A stretch of DNA of 64,000 nucleotides from positions 186,001 through 250,000 of the forward strand of contig NZ_JBLTYX010000008.1 in assembly GCF_048066115.1 (NCBI RefSeq), given 5' to 3'. This DNA is from Niveispirillum sp048066115 (GTDB taxonomy: Bacteria; Pseudomonadota; Alphaproteobacteria; Azospirillales; Azospirillaceae). The notes under the pieces are model-generated. The model did no database searches. It was not told the origin of the DNA and saw only the letters and a list, made by a program, of their open reading frames with translations. Positions 17,362 through 26,113 of this stretch are shown one piece after another (the stretch's first letter is position 1; each line of letters opens with the position of its first letter). The position numbers were made by a program, and so were the translations under genes.

Positions 17362-18690
17362 TTGTTCGATACGTTGCTCTCGCCGGCCCTGCTCGGGACG
17401 GCGATGGTCGCCACCTTCATGGTGCTGATCATGACCAAGCGGATGTCGGCCATCGCCGCGCTGCTGGTGATCCCCATCCTGTTCGGCCTGATCGCCGGGG
17501 CCGGCGCCGGCCTGGGTGACATGATTTTGCAGGGCGTGATGCAGGTGGCGCCGACGGCGCTGATGCTGACCTTCGCCGTGCTGTATTTCGCCATCATGAT
17601 GGATGCCGGCCTGTTCGATCCGCTGGTGCGCCGGGTGCTGGCCATGGTGGGCGACGATCCCGTGCGTATCGCTGTGGGCACCGCCCTGCTGACCACCATC
17701 GTCTCGCTGGATGGCGATGGGACCACGACGGCGTTGATCATCATCACCGCCTTCCTGCCGGTCTATCGCCGGGTGGGCATGAACCCGCTGATTCTGGCCA
17801 CCCTGCTGGGCCTGTGCAATTCGCTGATGAATTACGTGCCCTGGGGCGGGCCGTCGGCCCGCGCCGCCGCCGCCGTGGGGGCCGATCTGGGCGAAGTGTT
17901 CGCACCGCTGATCCCGGCCATGGTCATCGGCTTCCTCGCCATCTTCACCCTGGCCTGGATGCTGGGCCGGTCGGAACGTCGGCGGCTGGCGGGGGGCATC
18001 GCCCTGGCGGCCGGCACCGGCACGCCCCGGGCCCCGGTGGCGATGGAGGTTGAACCCGGCGTGCGCCGTCCCCGGTTGTTCTGGTTCAACCTGGCCCTGA
18101 CCCTGGGTCTGGTGGCGGGTATGATCCTGGGCCTGGCGCCGCTGCCGGTGATGATGATGGGCGCCTTCGCGATCGCGGCCACCGTCAATTATCCAAGGCT
18201 GAAGGACCAGAAGGCCCGCATCACGGCGCATGCCGACAATGTCGTCAATGTCGTGGTGCTGCTGTTCGCGGCCGGTGCCTTCACCGGCATCCTGAACGGC
18301 ACGGGCATGGCCGACGCCATGGCCAATGCCGCCCTGTCGATCATCCCGCCGGAAATCGGCCCCTATATGGCACCGATCACCGCACTGGCCAGCATGCCGC
18401 TGACCTTCGTGATGTCCAATGACGCCTATTATTTCGGGGTGGTGCCGATCATCGCCACGGCCGCCGCCGCCTATGGCATCGATCCGGAGGTGATCGCACG
18501 CGCCTCCCTGATCGGGCAGCCGGTACATACGTTGAGCCCGCTGTTGGCGCCGATCTATCTGGCCTGCGGCCTGCTGGGCGTGGATGTGGCCGATGCCCAG
18601 CGCTTCGCCCTGAAATGGGCGGTGCTGATCTCCCTGGTCGTGCTGGTGGCCGCCATCGCCACGGGTGCCATCCCGTTCCGGGCGGGCTGA
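17362..18690 (+). CDS. CitMHS family divalent-metal citrate-type transporter
   Basis: A 442-residue inner-membrane protein with about 11-12 hydrophobic segments. Family-like blocks include SLDGDGTTTALIIITAFLPV, LCNSLMNYVPWGGPSARAAA and FVMSNDAYYFGVVPII, all strong for the CitMHS (metal-citrate:H+ symporter) family. The start is a TTG at 17362 with GGGGAGA upstream. It is the first gene of a plus-strand run: transporter, AbrB-family protein (3 nt gap), class II aldolase, Crp/Fnr. Substrate is a carboxylate by family; whether citrate or a related acid is unknown. Confidence 0.88.
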   Translation: MFDTLLSPALLGTAMVATFMVLIMTKRMSAIAALLVIPILFGLIAGAGAGLGDMILQGVMQVAPTALMLTFAVLYFAIMMDAGLFDPLVRRVLAMVGDDPVRIAVGTALLTTIVSLDGDGTTTALIIITAFLPVYRRVGMNPLILATLLGLCNSLMNYVPWGGPSARAAAAVGADLGEVFAPLIPAMVIGFLAIFTLAWMLGRSERRRLAGGIALAAGTGTPRAPVAMEVEPGVRRPRLFWFNLALTLGLVAGMILGLAPLPVMMMGAFAIAATVNYPRLKDQKARITAHADNVVNVVVLLFAAGAFTGILNGTGMADAMANAALSIIPPEIGPYMAPITALASMPLTFVMSNDAYYFGVVPIIATAAAAYGIDPEVIARASLIGQPVHTLSPLLAPIYLACGLLGVDVADAQRFALKWAVLISLVVLVAAIATGAIPFRAG

Positions 18691-18693
18691 GCC

Positions 18694-19731
18694 ATGCTGG
18701 CCAAGGGCGCGCAATGGCTGGGGCTGGCATTGCTGACCGGCCTGCTGGTCGCCGGGTTGAAGGCGGGCGATGTGCCGGCGGCCCTGTTGCTGGGCCCGCT
18801 GCTGGCCGGGATCGGGTTCGGCCTGGGCGGGGTGGCGATCCGGCCGGCCAAATCGGCGATGCTGGCCAGCTACACCATGGTCGGTTGCCTGGCGGCGGTC
18901 GCCATGGGCCGCACCATGGGGCCGGCGCTGCTGGTGCATCTGCCGGCTTTCCTGCTGATGGCGGCATCGACCCTGATGGTCAGTGCCGGCCTGGGCTGGA
19001 TGCTGGGCAAGGGCGGCTGGTTCCGGGGTTCCACCGCCGTCTGGGGCCTGGCGCCCGGCGGGGCGGCCGGCATGGTGGCCATGGCGCAGGAACAAGGCGC
19101 CGATGCCCGCATGGTCGCCATCATGCAGTATCTGCGCATCCTGATGGTGACGGGATCGGCAATCGCGCTCGCCCATTTCTTGACCGACGGGGCCACGCCC
19201 CTGCATGGGTCGGGCTGGTTTCCGCCGCTCGACGCCTGGGGGCTGGGGGAGACGGCGGCTTTGGCCCTGGTGGGGGCCTTGGTGGCGCATTTCCTGCGCT
19301 TCCCGTCGGGTGCCCTGCTGGTGCCGGGGCTGGTGGGGGCGGCGCTGGTGGCGGCCGGGCTGGCCAAGCCGTCGGTGCCGCCGCTGCTGGCGGCGGGTGC
19401 CTATGCCATCATTGGCTGGAATATCGGCCTGTCCTTCACCCGGTCGACCCTGATCGACTGTGCCCAATCCATGCCGCGCATCATCACCGCCGCCATCGGC
19501 CTGATCGGCCTGTGTGCGCTGCTGGGCCTGCTGGTCAGTCTGCTCTGCGGCGTGGACTGGCTGACCGGATATCTGGCGACGACGCCGGGCGGCATTGATG
19601 CCATCCTGATCATCGGCGCCACGGTGCCGGTGGACCTGCCCTTCATCCTGTCGGCGCAGGTGGTGCGTGTGCTGGTCGTGCTGCTGGTCGGGCCGGCATT
19701 CGCCAGCTTCGTGGCCCGGCGGCTGGACTGA
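18694..19731 (+). CDS. AbrB-family (PF05145-type) membrane protein
   Basis: A 345-residue protein of about ten membrane segments with two AbrB-duplication repeats; landmarks are WGLAPGGAAGMVAMAQEQGAD in repeat one and YLATTPGGIDAILIIGATV in repeat two. Databases often call this family a regulator or ammonia monooxygenase, but the sequence is plainly a polytopic membrane protein and is better viewed as a putative transporter. It starts 3 nt after the CitMHS gene, so the two are probably co-translated and may form alternative or complementary transport steps. Confidence 0.8.
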   Translation: MLAKGAQWLGLALLTGLLVAGLKAGDVPAALLLGPLLAGIGFGLGGVAIRPAKSAMLASYTMVGCLAAVAMGRTMGPALLVHLPAFLLMAASTLMVSAGLGWMLGKGGWFRGSTAVWGLAPGGAAGMVAMAQEQGADARMVAIMQYLRILMVTGSAIALAHFLTDGATPLHGSGWFPPLDAWGLGETAALALVGALVAHFLRFPSGALLVPGLVGAALVAAGLAKPSVPPLLAAGAYAIIGWNIGLSFTRSTLIDCAQSMPRIITAAIGLIGLCALLGLLVSLLCGVDWLTGYLATTPGGIDAILIIGATVPVDLPFILSAQVVRVLVVLLVGPAFASFVARRLD

Positions 19732-19756
19732 AATTCAATAAACGGGAGTGAACGCG

Positions 19757-20512
19757 ATGTCGAACCTTGAACAGATGTCGGCCGATGAGCGCAGGCTGCG
19801 CACCGATCTGGCGGCGGCCTTCCGGCTGGTGGCGCATTATGGCTGGGATGATCTGATCTTCACCCATCTGTCGGTGCGCATTCCCGGTCCGGAGCATCAT
19901 TTCCTGATCAACCCCTACAATCTGATGTTCGATGAGATTACGGCCTCGTCGCTGGTGAAGATCGATGTGGAGGGCAGGGCGGTGGAACCGACCCCGCACA
20001 TGGTCAATCCCGCCGGCTTCACCATCCATTCCGCCATCCATATGGCGCGCGACGATGCCCATGCCGTCATCCATCTGCACACGCCGCACGGTCAGGCCGT
20101 ATCGGCGATGAAGGAGGGGCTGCTGCCCCTGACCCAGACGGCGATGATCGCCCATCACGACATCGCCTTTCACGAGTACGAGGGCATCGCCACCGACCTG
20201 GATGAGCGCGAACGGCTGGTGGCCGATCTGGGCACCAAGAATATCCTGCTGCTGCGCAACCATGGCACCTTGGCCGTCGGATCCTCCATCGCCACCGCCT
20301 TCCTGCGCATTTATTTCATGGAGCGGGCCTGCGAGGCGCAGGTGCATATGCTGTCGGCGGGACGCGAGAATTTGCACCAGCCGCCGGCCGGTGTCGCCGA
20401 CAAGGTGCGGGCCCAGTCCAGCGGCCCCATGGCCGACATGGCGGCCGAACGTCTGGCCTGGCCGGCGCTGTTGCGCAAGCTGGACCGTATCGATCCCGGC
20501 TTCCGGTGCTGA
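19757..20512 (+). CDS. Class II aldolase/adducin family protein
   Basis: A 251-residue zinc-dependent class II aldolase/adducin protein. The metal histidines appear in VIHLHTPHGQAVS and LLLRNHGTLAVG, and FTHLSVRIPG is the family N-terminal block. The ATG at 19757 sits 8 nt after CGGGAG; a GTG at 19748 is less likely. The reaction (aldol cleavage or epimerisation/decarboxylation of a hydroxy acid) cannot be fixed. It belongs to the CitMHS operon and overlaps the next gene by 7 nt. Confidence 0.85.
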   Translation: MSNLEQMSADERRLRTDLAAAFRLVAHYGWDDLIFTHLSVRIPGPEHHFLINPYNLMFDEITASSLVKIDVEGRAVEPTPHMVNPAGFTIHSAIHMARDDAHAVIHLHTPHGQAVSAMKEGLLPLTQTAMIAHHDIAFHEYEGIATDLDERERLVADLGTKNILLLRNHGTLAVGSSIATAFLRIYFMERACEAQVHMLSAGRENLHQPPAGVADKVRAQSSGPMADMAAERLAWPALLRKLDRIDPGFRC

Positions 20513-21174
20513 CGGCCCGCATGCTGGGGACGGTCCCCCTGCTGGAGACCGATCCCTGGTTCGCGTGCCTGCCGCCCGCCTGCCGGGGCTGGCTGGCCGC
20601 CGCCGCGTGCCGCCGATCCTTGGCGGATGGCGAACATGTCTATCGGTTGGGCGATCCGCCCGACGGTCTCTACCGTGTCCTGTCGGGCGGGGTGCGGCTG
20701 GCCTCCTACCCCCAGGGTGGGCGGCAATTGGTGAACTTCACCGTGCCGGCCGGCCGCTGGTTCGGCATCCTGTCCACCCTGGACCGGGAACCGCAGCCCC
20801 ATGATGCCGCCGCCGCCGGCCGCACCTGGCTGCTGCATATCCCGCTGGCCGATATCGACGCCCTGACCAAGGTCACGCCGGACCTGTACCGGCATCTGGC
20901 CCTGCTGTCCTGCCGGCAGCAGCGCGCGGCCATTGATCAGGTCGGCACCTCAATGCTGCACAGCCCGCCCGCCCGGCTGGCCCATGTGCTGCTGGACATG
21001 GGGGGCAGCGGGCAGGTACGGGTCAACCGCGCCGATCTGGCCAGCCGCGTCGGCCTGTCGCGCGACGGGCTGAGCCGTCTGCTGGCCCATGCCGAAGGTG
21101 CGGGATTGATCCGCAGCGCCCCCGGTCGCATCGATATCCTTGATCCGCAAGGGCTTTCGGCCCTGGTTCGCTAG
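20506..21174 (+). CDS. Crp/Fnr-family transcriptional regulator
   Basis: A 222-residue protein with a cyclic-nucleotide-binding-like fold (GEHVYRLGDPPDGLYRVLSG) and a C-terminal helix-turn-helix NRADLASRVGLSRDGLSRLL. The N-terminal cysteine cluster of FNR oxygen sensors is not present, so an iron-sulfur role is unlikely. The GTG start at 20506 overlaps the class II aldolase stop. It is probably a local or global carbon regulator co-expressed with the uptake genes; the effector is unknown. Confidence 0.85.
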   Translation: MLTARMLGTVPLLETDPWFACLPPACRGWLAAAACRRSLADGEHVYRLGDPPDGLYRVLSGGVRLASYPQGGRQLVNFTVPAGRWFGILSTLDREPQPHDAAAAGRTWLLHIPLADIDALTKVTPDLYRHLALLSCRQQRAAIDQVGTSMLHSPPARLAHVLLDMGGSGQVRVNRADLASRVGLSRDGLSRLLAHAEGAGLIRSAPGRIDILDPQGLSALVR

Positions 21175-21198
21175 TTTCAAATTTCCCCTCTAAAATTC

Positions 21199-21227
21199 TG
21201 CATCCAAAACTTGACAGATTGGATGCA
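21199..21227. promoter_or_regulatory. Operator-like inverted repeat upstream of the AtuA-like gene
   Basis: Perfect 9-bp arms TGCATCCAA (21199-21207) and TTGGATGCA (21219-21227) with 11 nt between, so the half-sites lie 20 bp (two helical turns) apart. A TTGACA that could be a -35 element sits in the spacer at 21211-21216. Fifteen bases of this site recur at 17167-17181, and a related site lies at 25018-25047 before the GntR gene. A dimeric regulator bound here would cover the -35. Confidence 0.7.
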
Positions 21228-21291
21228 ATAAATCAGTCTCCCTTCACTGGCCTCACGACAGGCCGCTCCAATCACCTGGATTGAAAAAATC

Positions 21292-22677
21292 ATGTTGGAT
21301 GGTCCGATCAAAATCCTGGTCCCCACCGGGTCGCTGGGCGCCGGCGCGCGGGAGGAGGAGGTGCGCTACGGCATTTCCCGCGGCGCGCATGCCATCGCCA
21401 CCGATGCCGGTTCCACCGACAGCGGTGCCGCCTATCTGGCGCTGGGCATCTCCAAGAACAACCGCGGCTCGGTGAAGCGCGACCTGACGATCCTGATGCG
21501 GGCCGGTGCCGATGCCGGCATCCCGCTGATCGTGGGCACCAGCGGTCAGGCCGGCGGCGACCGCAACCTGGACTGGACCCGCGACATCGTGCTGGAGGTG
21601 GCGGCCGAACTGGGTCTGCACCCGAAGATCGCCCTGCTCTATTGCGAGCAGGAGAAGGAAACCCTGAAGAAGTACAACAGCGCCGGCAAGATCCGCCCGC
21701 TGCCGCCCCTGGGTAATCTTGAGGACGCCACCATCGACGAATGCGATCATATCGTCGCCGTGATGGGGCCGGAGCCTTATATGGCGGCCCTGGCCTCGGG
21801 TGCCGACATCATCCTGGGCGGGCGCACCACCGACACCGCCGTGCTGGCCAGCTTCGCCCTGCTGAAGGGTGCGCATGTCGGCGCCTCCTGGCATGCGGCC
21901 AAGATCGCCGAATGCGGTGGGCAATGCACCGTCTCCCCCGCCGCCAGTGCCGGCATCCTGATCAGCATCGGCAATGACGGGTTCGAGGTGGAGCCGCTAT
22001 CCACCAATAACCGCTGCAACCCGGACAGCGTGTCGGCCCATATGCTGTATGAGAACAGCAACCCGTTCCTGCTGACCGAACCCGGCGGCGTGCTGGATGT
22101 GACCGACGCTGTCTATACCCAGCTGGATGACCGCACCGTGTCGGTCAAGGGCTCGCTGTGGCGGCCGCAGCCCTATACGATGAAGCTGGAAGGGGCGGGC
22201 AGCCGGCGGTTCCAGACGGTGATGCTGATCGGCATCCAGGACCCGCATGTCATGTCCGATGTGGACAGTTTTCACGACCGCATGCTGGCCGCACTCTATG
22301 ACCGGGTGCACAAGACCATCGGTGAAGCGGCCGGCGATTTCCACATCTCGCTGCGCATGTATGGCTGGAACGCCGTGTCCGGCGACCGGCCGCCGCCGGG
22401 TACGCCCGCTCCGCGTGAGATCGGCGTGCTGTTCGTGGCCACCGCCGACAGCCAGGAGATGGCGTCGCAGATCGCCAAGGCCTGCAACCCGTACTTCTTC
22501 CATTTTCCCGTCATCATGGATGAGGAACTGCCCAGCTACGGCTTCGCCTTCAGCCCGGCCGACATCGATCGCGGCCCGGTCTATGAATTCCTGCTGAACC
22601 ATGTGGTGGAACTGGACGATCCGATGGAACTGGTGCGTACGGTGTGGATCGACATGAGCGAAGGGGAGGCGGCGTGA
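21292..22677 (+). CDS. AtuA-like (DUF1446) acyclic terpene utilisation family protein
   Basis: A 461-residue protein of the AtuA/DUF1446 family. Landmarks: GSLGAGAREEEVRYGISRGA, ATDAGSTDSGAAYLALG, IVGTSGQAGGDRNLDW and DIILGGRTTDTAVLASFALL. AtuA belongs to the Pseudomonas citronellol/geraniol (acyclic terpene) gene cluster but the biochemical role of the domain is not settled. Here the protein lacks the extra C-terminal domain of longer AtuA forms and is followed, with a 1-nt overlap, by a DUF4387 protein that probably completes it. It has its own promoter with a strong inverted repeat. Confidence 0.82.
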   Translation: MLDGPIKILVPTGSLGAGAREEEVRYGISRGAHAIATDAGSTDSGAAYLALGISKNNRGSVKRDLTILMRAGADAGIPLIVGTSGQAGGDRNLDWTRDIVLEVAAELGLHPKIALLYCEQEKETLKKYNSAGKIRPLPPLGNLEDATIDECDHIVAVMGPEPYMAALASGADIILGGRTTDTAVLASFALLKGAHVGASWHAAKIAECGGQCTVSPAASAGILISIGNDGFEVEPLSTNNRCNPDSVSAHMLYENSNPFLLTEPGGVLDVTDAVYTQLDDRTVSVKGSLWRPQPYTMKLEGAGSRRFQTVMLIGIQDPHVMSDVDSFHDRMLAALYDRVHKTIGEAAGDFHISLRMYGWNAVSGDRPPPGTPAPREIGVLFVATADSQEMASQIAKACNPYFFHFPVIMDEELPSYGFAFSPADIDRGPVYEFLLNHVVELDDPMELVRTVWIDMSEGEAA

Positions 22678-22985
22678 TGGTCAAGCTCAAGGATGTCTGC
22701 CGCCATGTCCGGTCGAAGAATGCCGGCCCCTTCTGGGTCACCTTCGACCTGTTCTTCGACGGGCCGGAGAAGTTCAGGGATTACCACGCTCACCCGGCCC
22801 TGGGCCCGGATACGTTCCACCGCCTCTATGGGGCTGACCCGGCCCTGGTGCGCCATTACCCGGTGCCCAGCCTGAACATGGTCAAGATCTCCCACGCCCG
22901 CATCAGCCCGCAGGGTGGTGTCGTGGAGCGCGATATGCATTGCGGCCAGCAATTCGTGCGGCTGATGGATGTCGAGCTGGGATAA
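22677..22985 (+). CDS. DUF4387 family protein, partner of the AtuA-like protein
   Basis: A 102-residue cytoplasmic protein beginning MVKLKDVCRHVRSKNAGPFW, which I recognise as DUF4387. The ATG at 22677 overlaps the preceding TGA (TGATG) and follows AAGGGGAGGC, so translation is coupled to the AtuA-like gene. DUF4387 genes commonly sit beside DUF1446 genes or are fused to them, which suggests one enzyme or complex. Function is unknown. Confidence 0.8.
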   Translation: MVKLKDVCRHVRSKNAGPFWVTFDLFFDGPEKFRDYHAHPALGPDTFHRLYGADPALVRHYPVPSLNMVKISHARISPQGGVVERDMHCGQQFVRLMDVELG

Positions 22986-22993
22986 CCAATATT

Positions 22994-23114
22994 CGTCATC
23001 CCGGCGAAAGCCGGGACCCAGGGGCCACAGGATCAGACCTCTACGCTGCTTCGATCAAAGCTGCTGACAGGTCGGGCGTTTGGCCCTTGGGTCCCGGCTT
23101 TCGCCGGGATGACG
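22994..23114. repeat. 121-bp dispersed inverted-repeat element (copy 1)
   Basis: Begins CGTCATCCCGGCGAAAGCCG and ends with its complement; the 32-bp ends (to the GGCC) are inverted copies with one mismatch, and each end also folds into a small CCCGGC-GAAA-GCCGGG hairpin. The copy at 30002-30122 has the same length with roughly 15 differences by eye, mostly in the middle. It encodes nothing and shows no clear target duplication. It resembles a REP/MITE-like intergenic repeat and may stabilise or end transcripts. Confidence 0.85.
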
Positions 23115-23262
23115 TTGAAAAATAACCGGCCGAATATATGGCCGGCACATTCTTCGGGAGCCTCGCAGACAATCAAAGCCGGCGGGAAGGCGACAGGATG
23201 ATCGCCGCCGCCGCGAAATCCCCGGGAGGGACGACGCCCGTCATCTGACGAGGAGATTGATT

Positions 23263-24060
23263 ATGCGGGGCTTTCGCCTCCATTTCCTGCTGGCCGCACT
23301 ATCGGCCGGCACCTTTCTGCATGCCGAAACGGCGCACGGACATGAATGGTCCGGCAGCCTTGTCGCCGGCATCGGCGCCCGGCCCGACTATATGGGGTCG
23401 GACGATTTCGAACTGACCCCCTATGTCGCCGGCAACCTGTCCTACGGCCCCTATTTCCTGGAGGCCCAGGGGCAGGAGGTACGGTTGGGCTGGGAACTGA
23501 CGCCGGGCCTGTCGTTCGGGCCGATGATGGATATCGGCAATGGCCGCGACAAGGGCGTGAAAAGCGACCGGGTCGGCCGCCTGCCCAAGATCGATGACGC
23601 GTTCGAGGCGGGTGGCTTTGTGAGCTATTCCTGGCAGGGCGTTCTCGACCGGCGGGACAGTTTCACCCTGGAGGCCACATACCTGACGGATGTGTCCAAT
23701 GAGCATGATGGCGCCATCGGCTCCGTCGGCTTGTCCTATGGCCGCCAGTTGGGTGACCGCTGGTCGGTGGGCGGCGGTATCCGTCTGACCTATGTCGATG
23801 ACAAATATGCCCAGGCCTATTTCGGCATCGACGCCGCCGGTGCGGCGGCCAGCGGCCTGCCGGTCTACAATGCCGGCGGTGGCATCCGCGACATCGGCAT
23901 CAGCGCCAAGGTCGGATATGCCCTGGACGAGAACTGGAGCCTGCAACTGCTCGGCAACTACAAGCAACTGACGGGCGATTTCAAGGACAGCCCCGTCGTT
24001 GACCTGGAAGGCAGCGCCAGCCAGTTCTCGGGGGCTGTGGCAATCGGGTATCGGTTCTAG
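23263..24060 (+). CDS. MipA/OmpV family outer-membrane protein
   Basis: A 265-residue outer-membrane beta-barrel with a signal peptide (ends near HAETAHGHE). The pattern GIGARPDYMGSDDFELTPYV at the start and a terminal VAIGYRF (aromatic last residue) are typical of the MipA/OmpV family. The ATG at 23263 follows AGGAG by 7 nt. Family members are scaffold or porin-like proteins; a direct catabolic role is not shown, but its place between the DUF4387 gene and the GntR regulator suggests it belongs to the same island. Confidence 0.85.
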   Translation: MRGFRLHFLLAALSAGTFLHAETAHGHEWSGSLVAGIGARPDYMGSDDFELTPYVAGNLSYGPYFLEAQGQEVRLGWELTPGLSFGPMMDIGNGRDKGVKSDRVGRLPKIDDAFEAGGFVSYSWQGVLDRRDSFTLEATYLTDVSNEHDGAIGSVGLSYGRQLGDRWSVGGGIRLTYVDDKYAQAYFGIDAAGAAASGLPVYNAGGGIRDIGISAKVGYALDENWSLQLLGNYKQLTGDFKDSPVVDLEGSASQFSGAVAIGYRF

Positions 24061-24063
24061 TCA

Positions 24064-24156
24064 CCGTAGGTCAGGTCGAGGGCGCAAGCCCGAGCCCAGA
24101 CATTCAATGGCACCGTCGCTTGTCAGGGCTCGCCTATGGCTCGACCTGACCTACGG
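24064..24156. repeat. Imperfect inverted repeat between convergent genes
   Basis: Arms CCGTAGGTCAGGTCGAG (24064-24080) and CTCGACCTGACCTACGG (24140-24156) are exact inverted copies 59 nt apart, with further GGGCTCG/CGAGCCC pairing inside. It lies between the convergent MipA-like and GntR genes and could act as a bidirectional terminator or be a REP-like element. Confidence 0.7.
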
Positions 24157-24175
24157 GCCAAGCATCGGCTAAGGG

Positions 24176-24937
24176 TTACCGTGGGATCACGATGGCCTTC
24201 AGCCGGTGTTTGGTGGCCAGCACATGGGTCGACATCAGGCGCTGGGCCTCCTCGGCATCCTCGCGTTTGAATGCTTCCATCGCTGCCTCATGCTCTGCCT
24301 GGCTTTCCATGATGTGGTCCGGCGGGGTGGGGGGGACTTGGCGGTAACGCGGCGGCACGCTGGCTGCGATGCTGGGGCACAAGCGGGCGGCATCGCCCAG
24401 GATCGTATAGATCAGGGTCATCCGCACAGCATTGCGCAGCACCTCGTTGCGCGAGGCCACCAGGATGGACCGGTGGAATTGCCGGTTCAACTCGTACCAG
24501 TCATATTCGACCTGTTCGGACCATTCGCCCTTGTCGAGGATGGCGCGGCCCTGTTCGACCAGGCTGGCCGACTGGCGCAGGGCACCGGGTTCCCAGCCCA
24601 GATTGACCGCCGACCGGGCGGCGATGCCCTCCAGGGTGGCCCGTACCTCAAGGCTGTCGAACACGTCGCCGATGGTGACGGCGCGGACGGTATAGCCGCG
24701 ATTGACGCTGTAATTCACCAGCCCCTCGGCCGACAGCACGGCCAGGGCACTACGGATCGGGGTGCGTGACACGTCCAGCAGGGTGGCCAACGCTTCCGCC
24801 CGCAACTTGCTGTCCGGCGCGATCTTACCCGTCACGATCATCTCGCGCAGGCGCATCAGCACCGTATGGGTGGCGGGTTCCGTCTGCTGGGGCTCCGCCA
24901 GCGCGTCGTCCCGTTCCGTGTCTTCCCCGTCCATCAT
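24176..24937 (-). CDS. GntR-family (FadR/FCD-type) transcriptional regulator
   Basis: A 253-residue regulator with an N-terminal winged helix (KLRAEALATLLDVSRTPIRS, then ALAVLSAEGLV) and an all-helical FCD effector domain containing DVFDSLEVRATLEG and an acidic-His region (NRQFHRSI, EHEAAMEAF). FCD-type GntR proteins usually repress catabolic genes and are released by a carboxylate. Its upstream region carries a site resembling the operator of the AtuA-like gene, so it is the best candidate controller of the island, with autoregulation. Confidence 0.85.
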   Translation of the reverse strand: MMDGEDTERDDALAEPQQTEPATHTVLMRLREMIVTGKIAPDSKLRAEALATLLDVSRTPIRSALAVLSAEGLVNYSVNRGYTVRAVTIGDVFDSLEVRATLEGIAARSAVNLGWEPGALRQSASLVEQGRAILDKGEWSEQVEYDWYELNRQFHRSILVASRNEVLRNAVRMTLIYTILGDAARLCPSIAASVPPRYRQVPPTPPDHIMESQAEHEAAMEAFKREDAEEAQRLMSTHVLATKHRLKAIVIPR

Positions 24938-25017
24938 GTCCAGCCCCTTGGCGATGCCCCCTCCCGGCCGGTTCGTCCGGCGCGGGTTGGGGGGACTGTA
25001 TCGTCTCCGGGACTGTT

Positions 25018-25047
25018 TGCATTCAAATAAAATGACAATTGATCCAA
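25018..25047. promoter_or_regulatory. Candidate operator upstream of the GntR gene
   Basis: TGCATTCAA (25018-25026), TGACA (25032-25036) and TTGATCCAA (25039-25047) follow the same order as TGCATCCAA, TGACA and TTGGATGCA at 21199-21227, allowing one extra base in the spacer. The region is AT-rich in an otherwise GC-rich sequence and lies about 80 bp upstream of the GntR start, between it and galE. Confidence 0.5.
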
Positions 25048-25057
25048 AATGCCGCGC

Positions 25058-26113
25058 TTACGGCATGGCCACCGCCGGTGTCGGGAAGATGTTTTCCCAG
25101 ATGGGCACTGTCGGCACGGTTTCCGCTTCCAAGCCCCATTGCCGCTGGAACCACGTGGCGGCATGGCGCACATGGTCGGCCACGTCGGGCCAGGCGGGGG
25201 TCCAGCCCAGATGTTCGCGCGCCATCGACGCGTCGGCGATCAGGATGGCGGGGTCACCCGGCCGGCGCGCCTCCTCGATGGCGCGGATGGGCAGGCCGGT
25301 CACCTCGCCCGTGGTTCGGATGATCTCCCGCACGGAGAAACCGCGGCCATTGCCCAGGTTCAGGCGGATATTCCCGCCCCCGTCCAGCATCCGGCGCAGT
25401 GCCCGCACATGCGCATCGGCCAGGTCATGGACATGGACGTAATCGCGGATGCAGGTGCCGTCCGGCGTGGGATAGTCGGTACCGAAGATCCTGATATCCG
25501 GCCGCTGTCCCAATGCCGCCTGCAGCACCAGCGGGATCAGGTGGGTCTCCGGATCATGGCGTTCCCCCAGTTCCCCGTCCGGATCGGCGCCCGAGGCGTT
25601 GAAATAGCGCAATGCCGTGAAGCGCAGGCCGTTGGCGGCGGCCAGATCGGCCAGGATGGTCTCCGCCATCAGCTTGCTCTGCCCATAGGGGTTCACCGGC
25701 TGCCAGGGATGGCTCTCCTTGATCGGTTCCCCTCCGGCATTGCCATAGATGGCGGCGGTGGATGATAGGATCAGCGTATCCACGTCCTCCCGCGCCATGG
25801 CCTCCGTCAGGGCCAAGGTCCCGGCGACATTGTTGCGGTAGAAGCGGCCGGGCGAGCGGACCGATTCGCCCGCCTCGATCAAGGCGGCGAAATGTAGGAC
25901 TCCGACGGGTTTATGCCGCCGGAATACCCCGTCCAGGAACCCCGGTTCCTCCAGCGACCCCTTTTCCAGAGGCCCCCAGAGCACGGCTTCTGCCGACCCG
26001 TTGGACAGGTTGTCGACGGCGACAGGCAGGTAGCCGGCGCGCGACAACGCCTTGCAGGTATGGCTGCCAATGAAGCCGGCACCGCCGGTGACGATGACGC
26101 GTTGTGCGACCAT
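25058..26113 (-). CDS. galE: UDP-glucose 4-epimerase
   Basis: A 351-residue extended SDR. NAD-binding VTGGAGFIGSHTCKAL, active-site SSTAAIYG and YGQSK (Tyr-x3-Lys), and RYFNASGADPDGELGERHDP are all typical of GalE. It interconverts UDP-glucose and UDP-galactose and here supplies the adjoining exopolysaccharide locus. The ATG at 26113 follows GGGAG; the sequence further upstream looks non-coding. It is divergent from the O-antigen-ligase-like gene. Confidence 0.92.
   Translation of the reverse strand: MVAQRVIVTGGAGFIGSHTCKALSRAGYLPVAVDNLSNGSAEAVLWGPLEKGSLEEPGFLDGVFRRHKPVGVLHFAALIEAGESVRSPGRFYRNNVAGTLALTEAMAREDVDTLILSSTAAIYGNAGGEPIKESHPWQPVNPYGQSKLMAETILADLAAANGLRFTALRYFNASGADPDGELGERHDPETHLIPLVLQAALGQRPDIRIFGTDYPTPDGTCIRDYVHVHDLADAHVRALRRMLDGGGNIRLNLGNGRGFSVREIIRTTGEVTGLPIRAIEEARRPGDPAILIADASMAREHLGWTPAWPDVADHVRHAATWFQRQWGLEAETVPTVPIWENIFPTPAVAMP

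Noticed and set aside
17269..19467. A 732-codon minus-strand frame opposite the CitMHS and AbrB-family genes
   Set aside because: Low-complexity Gln/His/Arg/Gly translation antisense to two clear membrane proteins; no start site or family features.
18694..19731. Calling the AbrB-family protein a transcriptional regulator
   Set aside because: It has about ten membrane segments and no DNA-binding domain; the name comes from a mis-transferred family label.
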